Source: Seiridium cupressi
Taxonomy: Eukaryota > Ascomycota > Sordariomycetes > Amphisphaeriales > Sporocadaceae
Direction: 5' to 3'
Length of the DNA: 64,000 nucleotides
NCBI GenBank assembly: GCA_036674765.1
Contig: JARVKI010000120.1
Location: 58,292 to 122,291 of the forward strand
The notes below the pieces were generated by a model. The model had not been told where the DNA came from. It saw only the letters and a list, made by a program, of their open reading frames with translations, and ran no database searches. Positions within the stretch are counted from its first letter, which is position 1. Each line of letters starts with the position of its first letter. Position numbers and translations under genes: made by a program. Below, in pieces: positions 57,113 to 64,000 of this stretch.

Positions 57113-59630
57113 TGCAGGTCTTCCACGCGTGGAATGGCGCCCCAGGTGACCCGATATGTCGTATTGGAAGATTGCCTGGGTCGATGGTTACTATTGTGCA
57201 ATTTGCGCGCCCGTTTCGATTTGTATAACTAAGGTTTGCAAAAGCATAGTTGGAGCCTTGAGGTCGCGGAATTCAGGCCAGCAATTTACAGATCACACTT
57301 TCAATCTCGAGTCGCGTTTGGGTCCATGGGCGACCTTTTGACTGGTAAGGCGACCTTTTGTCTGGCAAGGCGACCAGGGCGAATGCGTTAGCAATGCCTT
57401 TCTTTAGGAAACACCGCGGAGGCAACAACCTAGCCTGCTATGCTGTGTCGTGAGCCGCCTATGGTGCACACAGCTGTGCAAGCTGCCAGCATCATCACGT
57501 GTGGTACTTTCGACGTACCCCTTCATCGCGCCATCCTGCACGTCAGTAACAGTATTGTGGGGAGTACCTTGGCCTGATGGTTCGCGGATCAGTTTTCTTC
57601 GTCGTGAAGTGTGGAGTGGACGGGTTGGGCTAACTCCTATCAAGCATGAGCCATGGCCAATAGTAGAGCACCGGCTCATGGTGGCCGCTGGGCTTGCGTC
57701 GGCCAGCAGGATTAGGCTCGCCTGCATATCCACCTACACAGTTGCAAACCACATCCTACACAGCTGTGCACACTAGCGTAAATGCCTAGACCCATATGGT
57801 GATGGACAACGAATCGGAGCATCTTCAATGTATCGCGGCGCTGACCGGTGCATGCGCAGGGAAATTGCTCCCCATTGGTGTTCTGGCTGTCCGTGGATAT
57901 TTACATATATCGACGGGCCCAGACACATGCCCACGGGAGCAAAAGTGCCTTGGCGAATCCAGAGCGGCTGTTGAGGCTCCTCGGCAGACTTGACTGAGCA
58001 GGAACCTGCGATGGCGAGGAGCACTCACTTGTGTACAGAGCTGCTCGCGTCTCTGCTGTGTAGGAAGCCATACACAAATGTGTATCTCAGGGTCCGTACA
58101 GATATTGTGATGATGAATGTCCCAGCGTTGTGTGCTTAAAAGGAATTTTACCGCCCACCGGATGTAACTATTTCTGAAATACTGCAAAAACAATAAACAA
58201 TAAGGCCGCTTGAAAGCCAACAAATTGAACCAAGCATGAGCTCAAGTCAAAAATCGCACAAAGCTTCGGCGTCTGCCAGGTACGTTGACCTATGATAAAA
58301 TGCCCCGACCTGAAGTGAGGGTACGCGTGCTGACTGCTAATTGCCAGGGTGTTGCAGAACGAGCGTATCAGCGCCTGGCAACAAAACCATTCGACCCCAA
58401 TCAATCAGCAGCTGATCGGCTCAAAGTCTCAAGATAGTCTTGAGAAAATCGCGCGGGCTGAGAAGGCTGCATCAGCCCAGATAGATTGCTTCAACAAGCG
58501 TTTCGGTAACGGTCGGTAACCGGCAAGGGACCGAAAAGGTGAACGATCATGTACGATAGATTGTGTCCATTGGTGGGGGCGGAGGCTTGGGATTGCAAGG
58601 GTGACGTGCTTGGATTCCGAAGTCATGGAGGAATGAAGAGTACTCGCACATTTTCCAGACACTATCTAGAGACTTGTAAGCCAACCACGAGCGTTGTTGT
58701 CTCGGGACAACATAAAAAGCATTACAGAAAGGAGAGAATTGAACCATTCATACCAAGTGAATGACCATCCGTCGACAAATGTGGTACGTTTTGAGGTCAT
58801 CATAGGCAAATAATTGATCTTGACTTGCTTTCTAGTGTCAGCTAAGCCGCCAAATGCGAATGTGGACCACGGGCACGTCTCTTTCTCAACTACCCGGCCT
58901 GGCGTGCCGCTTGTACCTAAAACGGATTGAGAAATTGAGGTATGAATTGCGGTGGCAGCTGCATTTCCACAACATAATGCTGTCGCCCGCTTGGGTTCCC
59001 GCTGACTTCTCGGGTGGGTTTAGCCCTGCAACTCGTTCCAATATGCGTTTCTAATTGGCTGAGTTAGCCTTACAGGGAATGACGTGGGCTTAAGGGCACT
59101 ACACACTTGTGTAGGCTGCGGGACCAAGCCACCAATCATAGCCTCGGAAGTTACTCCACCTGTGGGGCGACTGCATCAGATGCCCGTTCCGCATCACCAA
59201 CTACACCGAGGCTACTGACAGTGCCGATGGGTGATTCCTCATATTCTCAGTCTTGCCTAAGGGTCATTCTCTCGTGATCCTTCAGTTCGCTATGATTGAG
59301 AGCGCTTACTCTAATAGTCTAGTCAGACAAACCCAGATGCTGTCTAATCCATAGTTCAAGAGCATAAGCAACTCCAAACTTGTAAAAACACGTAAGTAGT
59401 CACATTGAACTCTTTTTAAATAGTTTTTGACGAGCTTCAGATGCCACAAATTTTTCTATTTTGCTGGAATCCGCTTTCCTAAGAGCACATTGGCCAAATT
59501 TAAAATTCAATACCACCTACCAAACGACTACGGCAAACAGAAAGCCTCGGAATATTCAAACGAGTAAGTACCTCTGACACGAGCAGAGTTTATGATCAAA
59601 TATATGCTAACAAGGCCACGGGTTGCACTC
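57113..59630. other. 2.5-kb interval without supported genes
   Basis: Scattered short frames on both strands (for example 57404-57733, 57825-58223, 58549-58764) have no domains, no consistent codon pattern and no splice extension that I could find. A small tandem repeat lies at 57329-57375 (separate entry). The right end holds the promoter of the small two-exon ORF. Confidence 0.5.
57329..57375. repeat. Short tandem repeat, 20-bp unit, about 2.3 copies
   Basis: ggcgaccttttgactggtaa (57329-57348) is followed by ggcgaccttttgtctggcaa (57349-57368), two substitutions apart, and then by the first seven bases of a third copy (57369-57375). Non-coding context. Confidence 0.9.
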
Positions 59631-60031
59631 ATGGACAATGATGAAACATCAACACCGATCGAATCACGGACGCCCGAATCCGACTGTTCCTCAATCAGGA
59701 CACAGTCACCGCGTCTCGCGGAGTTGTCGCTGCAAAAAGGGGAAATTATCCTGAACGATGGGACTCATAAGTCCATGAGGTTGCTGAACAGTGACAGTGG
59801 CACAGAATATGATGGCATTGGCTTTGTTGGAACATCAGTCGTAGGTGTCATCGAAGAGAAGATAAACAAAGGTTTCAGTACGGGCTCATGTAACTGTTTA
59901 CCCTGCGGTCTTGAACCTATAGACTGACAAATTCATGTTTGACAGGGCGCGAAATGCTGCAACCAAGGAGTGATGAGTTAAGACCAACCTACTCACAGAT
60001 CAAACATCACATACTAAAATTTCATGGCTAG
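59631..60031 (+). CDS. Small two-exon ORF overlapping the start of paralogue C
   Basis: Exons 59631-59871 and 59946-60031 fit phase 1 across a 74-nt intron (GTTTCAG..., branch CTGAC, TTTGACAG) and give 108 aa. The product is Ser/Thr/Asp/Glu-rich at its start (MDNDETSTPIESRTPESDCS) and has a Gly/Val patch (YDGIGFVGTSVVGVIEEKIN) and a basic helical tail (YSQIKHHILKFHG). No known domain. Its TAG (60029-60031) overlaps the ATG of the next gene in the string ATGGCTAG, so the two could sit on one transcript. The donor is weak. If unspliced the frame would end at 59927 with 98 codons from the same ATG. Confidence 0.4.
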
Positions 60032-61139
60032 ATACTACCCGACCCCCGAGCCGGACATTGACCCAATTGCCCATAATGTCAATCTGGAAGACCAATTGAT
60101 TCTTTCCCAATCTCCACCCAACTTTATGGCACCTCAATCAGTATGGGACATGCTTGCCGGATCGACAATTTCAAGTCTTACAAACATGCCGACACCACAA
60201 TCACAATTTGGCTCATTATCAGACAATGAATCCTGTCTTGCACGCTTTTTGCCACCAGAAATTTCCGCGATCTCTGGTGGCAAAAAGCGTGCAAGACAGG
60301 ATTCATTATCCGATAATGAGTCGGACGGGGAAGACAAACGCAATTCCAAGGGCAAGAAAAAGTCGAATGGTACGCGTAACGAAGAACCATTGCTTGCCTG
60401 TCCTTTCTACAAGCGATTCCCAGGGAAGCACCACGACTGTTCGAGATACGTTCTCAAAAGAGGCAAGGATGTGAAGCAGCATCTGAAGCGCCTGCATACA
60501 ACGCCCGAGTTCTACTGCGCCCGATGTTACCAGACCTTTCACAACACCAAGGACCGAGACGAGCACGCTCGCGGCGCCAAGTGCCCTATCCTTCACGACC
60601 CTCAGTTCGAAGGCGTGACGGAGGACCAAAGGAAAAAGCTGGAGCAGTCGATGAAGCGGAGTAAGTCGCTTGAGGAGCAATGGCACATTATCTGGGATGT
60701 GATCTTTCCAGGAGTTGAGCATCCCAAGTCGGCTTTTATGGGGCATCCTCAGACTGAGGCTGTGTCGTTGCTACGTGATATGTGGAATCGGAGGGGGGGT
60801 GATATCTTGGCGAGCGTCTCCGACAATGGCCGATTCTCACCAGTGGATGTGTCGGCAAATATGGTGATGGAAAGACTCTTCGATCAACTAGAAGAGGAAT
60901 CTGGCACCGAGAAGCTCTCTGCCCGTTGTGGATCACTGGCCTCACCAGGTCCCATACAAGATATGCCAGACCATCTGAGTCAAAGTATTTCCAGCCAATC
61001 TTTGATGGAAGAACCACTAAACATGGAAGTGTCAGACACTTTCTGGTCACCTTGCACGTGGGGAGACTCTGACGGCTATCCGGAGGCTGCGCTGCCTCCC
61101 ACGCCATCATCCGTCATACTTAACAACTCCAAGCAGTGA
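60024..61139 (+). CDS. Putative C2H2-like zinc-binding protein, paralogue C
   Basis: Single exon, 371 aa. The start MARYYPTPEPDIDPIAHNVN is the first ATG of the frame. A short acidic and basic linker (KKRARQDSLSDNESDGEDKR, then NSKGKKKSNG) looks like a bipartite nuclear signal. The core is LACPFYKRFPGKHHDCSRY, then VKQHLKRLHTTPEFYCARCY, then QTFHNTKDRDEHARGAKC, with the same Cys/His order as paralogues A and B. GVTEDQRKKLEQSMKRSKSL and EQWHIIWDVIFPG repeat the shared helical element, and a disordered Ser/Pro-rich tail follows. Residues 63-99 are encoded inside a 109-bp palindrome, so the heptapeptide SLSDNES occurs twice, flanking CLARFLPPEISAISGGKKRA. The gene is on the opposite strand from A and B. 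It is the only paralogue whose frame begins inside another candidate ORF. Confidence 0.8.
   Translation: MARYYPTPEPDIDPIAHNVNLEDQLILSQSPPNFMAPQSVWDMLAGSTISSLTNMPTPQSQFGSLSDNESCLARFLPPEISAISGGKKRARQDSLSDNESDGEDKRNSKGKKKSNGTRNEEPLLACPFYKRFPGKHHDCSRYVLKRGKDVKQHLKRLHTTPEFYCARCYQTFHNTKDRDEHARGAKCPILHDPQFEGVTEDQRKKLEQSMKRSKSLEEQWHIIWDVIFPGVEHPKSAFMGHPQTEAVSLLRDMWNRRGGDILASVSDNGRFSPVDVSANMVMERLFDQLEEESGTEKLSARCGSLASPGPIQDMPDHLSQSISSQSLMEEPLNMEVSDTFWSPCTWGDSDGYPEAALPPTPSSVILNNSKQ
60212..60320. repeat. Near-perfect 109-bp palindrome inside a coding sequence
   Basis: Two 48-nt arms (60212-60259 and 60273-60320) are reverse complements with only two mismatched pairs (60221/60311 and 60224/60308), separated by a 13-nt loop. 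On the plus strand it encodes part of paralogue C. Read on the minus strand it also stays open and encodes almost the same peptide. Confidence 0.95.
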
Positions 61140-61991
61140 TACGGTGGTACGGGTATCTTCGGTGCTGTTTCCTTTGTGTCCTGTTGCAAATATTCAATAG
61201 ATGGACAAGTAATGTATTGGGTTTTTGAGCTTGTTATAGACTATTTGAAATCATGGAAATGTAGCTGGAACAGCATAAAAAGCGCGTTAAACAATACCCA
61301 CCCACATGGGGTTTGCCAACTCGTGATAATCTCTTAGTTTCTCCTCGCTTACACCATTCCGTTGTACGTGTAAATCAACATTTAGTTTTTGTCGACTTTG
61401 GCGCGAACTAGTTGTCACCCTTACGTCATAACGAAGAAGAATTGATTAATTCTTCATTATATCAAGGTAGACCTTCGGATATGTTGGGCCACACATTCCT
61501 CATATTAACCCATGCAGACCTCTCATAGGTAATGATGTTTTTAGATCCCTCCACTTATATGCCATAGATAGATAAAACAGAATGAATTTTGTATTTTCCA
61601 CATGACATTTCATGTATGAAATTTGAAGGTAGCTGTCTCTGGCAAAACCAAAACAATAGTCATTCTTTTTCGTATACTGATCCCAGACCTCCTTCTTTTT
61701 ACTATTTCCTAGTTCAGAGGATCTACCTGAACCAGAATTATGTAGAGCTAGCGTGTCTTCAGAGGCAAAGCTGGACCAAAACAATAAAGAAAGGAAAAGC
61801 AAAGATAACAAGAAAACAAGACATCTCCCTTCCTAACCTAGTGCGAATGGCTGGCAAGCCTCTTCAATCGTGTGGAACACTTCCAACGTGATCGTCTCCA
61901 CAAAAGGATTTGTTGCGCACCAGAAGACTATTCAATCCAAGCTTCATCCATGAAATCATATGATCATGGATGGATCGATTATCTCTTCGTT
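61140..61991. other. Intergenic, AT-rich
   Basis: 3' flank of paralogue C and unassigned AT-rich DNA. A 103-codon minus-strand frame at 61500-61811 starts with TTG rather than ATG and is not supported. Confidence 0.5.
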
Positions 61992-62435
61992 TCATGCAGT
62001 ATCAGGTCGACTACCTGTTGCAGCACTCAGTCCGATCATCACGGATCCGCCCTGGCCTACGTCGAATTGAGCACCATTGTTATCGAGGTCGGAGATCGGA
62101 GAAGATTCGAAGTTAGAATAGCTGACCTGTTCAAAGACACCATAAGCTAAGCCTACACTGTGGTAGGGGGTAGTAAAATATACATAGCCCTCATTGATGT
62201 TGAATGACGCAAAGGCGTCCTCCAAGGTATAACCGGGGGAATGTGGCTGGTCTGGGAAGACCATGGTAGAGGCAGATGAGGCATGACTCGTATTGGTGTC
62301 GTGTTTCCTGCGATGTTTCTTGTGGCTTGTGTGCTTCTTCTTGGATGAGGTAGCTGAACCTTGAGGAGCATGATCAGGCTGACTGCGCTCTTGAGTTCCG
62401 ATGAATAGATTCGTAGCGGGTGGTGATGAAGACAT
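61992..62435 (-). CDS. Hypothetical protein with Lys/His-rich segment
   Basis: Single-exon frame of 147 codons from an ATG at 62433-62435 (MSSSPPATNLFIGTQERSQP) to TAG. It is disordered and Ser/Thr-rich at the start, with a basic tract SSKKKHTSHKKHRRKH (about residues 30-45), then aromatic and Gly-containing text (INEGYVYFTTPYHSVGLAYG, QGGSVMIGLSAA). No known family. It stands out from the AT-rich surroundings by more even base use, which is the main reason to keep it. It could still be a chance frame, since no homologue can be checked here. Confidence 0.4.
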   Translation of the reverse strand: MSSSPPATNLFIGTQERSQPDHAPQGSATSSKKKHTSHKKHRRKHDTNTSHASSASTMVFPDQPHSPGYTLEDAFASFNINEGYVYFTTPYHSVGLAYGVFEQVSYSNFESSPISDLDNNGAQFDVGQGGSVMIGLSAATGSRPDTA

Positions 62436-64000
62436 GATGGATTGAATCTCAGCGAGAGATGGTTTAACCCGAGGGCTGACGATAACAAAGAATGGGATCA
62501 GAACTATATATCAGTGCTTGACCAAATTGTTTAATATTCGGCGGTCATTGAGTTGCGTTTTGTAATCAGAATGCAGTTCATGGTAGACATATATCGATGT
62601 TCCAAACAATATATTAGGTATGGAAGTCGGGGTCAATTTCATGGGTGGTAGACCTGCATTTATGTATTGTATGAAATTAAGTGCCAAGACCTAAACGGTC
62701 AGTAGAATGATTCTGACATCATGAAAGTCCTAGTAATCGGTGTACATATCATTCTTTTGAACGGGATTCCAATGAAATCAGGCCAGTTTAGAGCGAATGG
62801 AAGCAAGCATCAGTAATACACGGTGGGCAAAAACAATCCAATCCAATCGACAGGCGGGTTACCAGAGCCCGAGCAGCCAATCACTGAAGTGCCAGGTCTA
62901 CTATTACAGGGGCTCCCTGTTAATTTGGGTTCCGGAGGCGGGATGTGTATGATTTAAAAAGCAATATTATTGAAATAATAATATCGTGTGATCAAATGGA
63001 TTTGTTGGCTAAATCTCGAAGAAATTCGCTGATTTACCATGATCTACAGCCTCACTATTATAGACTTAGAGTATCTGGAAAGTAATCCCATATAATCATC
63101 GCCTCACTTTCAGGGTATAATTCTTATTGCGAATTATTATTTCTATTATTGGGCTGTCGCTCTGACGTCTGTATACACAGTCTCACCTTGAAATGTTTGG
63201 GTTTAGGCTGTCAAACTATCAGTCTGACTGTTAATTTGATGGTCTTACTGCGCAAATGATTCTTACTGGAAATAACACCATATCGTCAAATTGCGCATTG
63301 GCTTTCCAACTTACCACTCTGCTTCGAATTCAAGTCTCACTTGCTCATCGGAAGTTTCACCCTACCCATTTGCGAATTCGGGAGGCTGCATAACATGTCG
63401 CAGCTTCACCGTCACTGTTTCAATTTTTTTCATTTCAAGTGAACAAATAGCAACCACACATATGCGAGCGTATATGTCAAGAAAGATGATCGGTGGAAGT
63501 TTAAGATTGTGGATCGGGCTATACCTTCACCGACATTGTAATCATATTGGCTCATCGGTAAGACATCTACGACAGCAGAGCACCACGGTTGGTCGGAGGA
63601 TATTGGAGAATAAGCGTCTGAACGATTATATCATTCCTACCAATTAAGAGGACGCACTGGCGTAACGGCAACGACACCTCAACCACAATCTTTTAACCAG
63701 AGAACAACCATGTTGTCCCTCCGTAATATCTTGTGTTCATCAAGCCAGCTGAACGTTATGTATAATGGCGGCCCGAGCTTCATACTTAGATGTTATCATT
63801 CCTCTCCAATCAAACCCTAAATTGCTTCATCCATTCATCCCATTCCACCAAGTTCTGACTGACTAGCTTTCACTCTTGGGATACTGTCAGAGGGATTATG
63901 CAACAGAGTGAAAGGCCACGAATATGATGATAGTTTCTAGATAGGTAGGATACAGACTGATCTCTGCCCTTCAACCAATATGGGTTGCCGCCCCTTGATA
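62436..64000. other. AT-rich window end without supported genes
   Basis: No gene supported; a 63291-63647 frame lacks content. A short AT hairpin (62964-62984, 8-bp stem) is the only structure noticed. Confidence 0.5.

Noticed and set aside
60134..60355. Minus-strand frame with SLSDNES-like text
   Set aside because: Not a gene: it is the mirror reading of the palindrome in paralogue C. Reported as a palindrome instead.
61500..61811. Hydrophobic-start 103-codon minus frame
   Set aside because: Its first codon is TTG, the region is AT-rich, and no domain or conserved text follows.
1..64000. tRNA, rRNA, transposon and CRISPR signals
   Set aside because: No TPsiC-like box with matching acceptor stem, no long terminal repeats or transposase text, and no repeat-spacer array were recognised by eye. 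Short or diverged elements could have been missed.

Overview
The window is from a filamentous ascomycete (Pezizomycotina). An Eurotiales fungus of the Aspergillus/Penicillium type is my inference. The supporting features are many 47-120 nt spliceosomal introns with GTAAGT-like donors and CTAAC/CTAAT branch sites, a psi-factor-type fatty-acid oxygenase (Ppo), an HR-PKS ketosynthase relic, a DHA14-type MFS exporter, a fungal STAND-N/ankyrin protein, and several C2H2-like proteins of a family common in these fungi. All exon structures were derived by hand from reading frame, phase and splice consensus. No tRNA, rRNA, CRISPR or intact transposon was found.

Layout. 0.4-20 kb is mostly housekeeping: an F-box gene broken by a 20-bp tandem duplication, a mitochondrial PPR protein, a histidine acid phosphatase sharing a divergent promoter with it, a 4.3-kb gene-free stretch, a four-RRM RNA-binding protein (MRN1/Nrd1 family), an unknown gene broken by one in-frame TAG, and cytosolic aspartyl-tRNA synthetase with two tiny exons.

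20.6-41.4 kb is accessory and heavily decayed: a multicopper oxidase with three internal stops, a CrtC/Diels-Alderase-like gene with two frameshifts, a type-B carboxylesterase relic, a ketosynthase-only PKS relic and an MFS exporter with one stop. Intact-looking genes among them are a STAND-N/ankyrin protein, a secreted DUF7907-like protein, a Thr/Ser-rich Cys-containing protein (5' end uncertain) and an S15-type alpha/beta hydrolase. The mix of functions suggests one or more dead secondary-metabolite loci.

42.6-52.5 kb is a compact block of four intact enzymes: haloacid dehalogenase, heme-thiolate peroxygenase, an unusually long Ppo-type dioxygenase whose P450 half lacks the thiolate cysteine, and a secreted FAD-linked (BBE-type) oxidase.

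52.8-61.1 kb carries three diverged paralogues of one putative C2H2-like zinc-binding family. One appears to use a GC-AG intron. Another contains a 109-bp near-perfect palindrome inside its coding sequence, so that both strands encode nearly the same peptide; a small two-exon ORF overlaps its start codon. The last 3 kb is AT-rich and almost gene-free.
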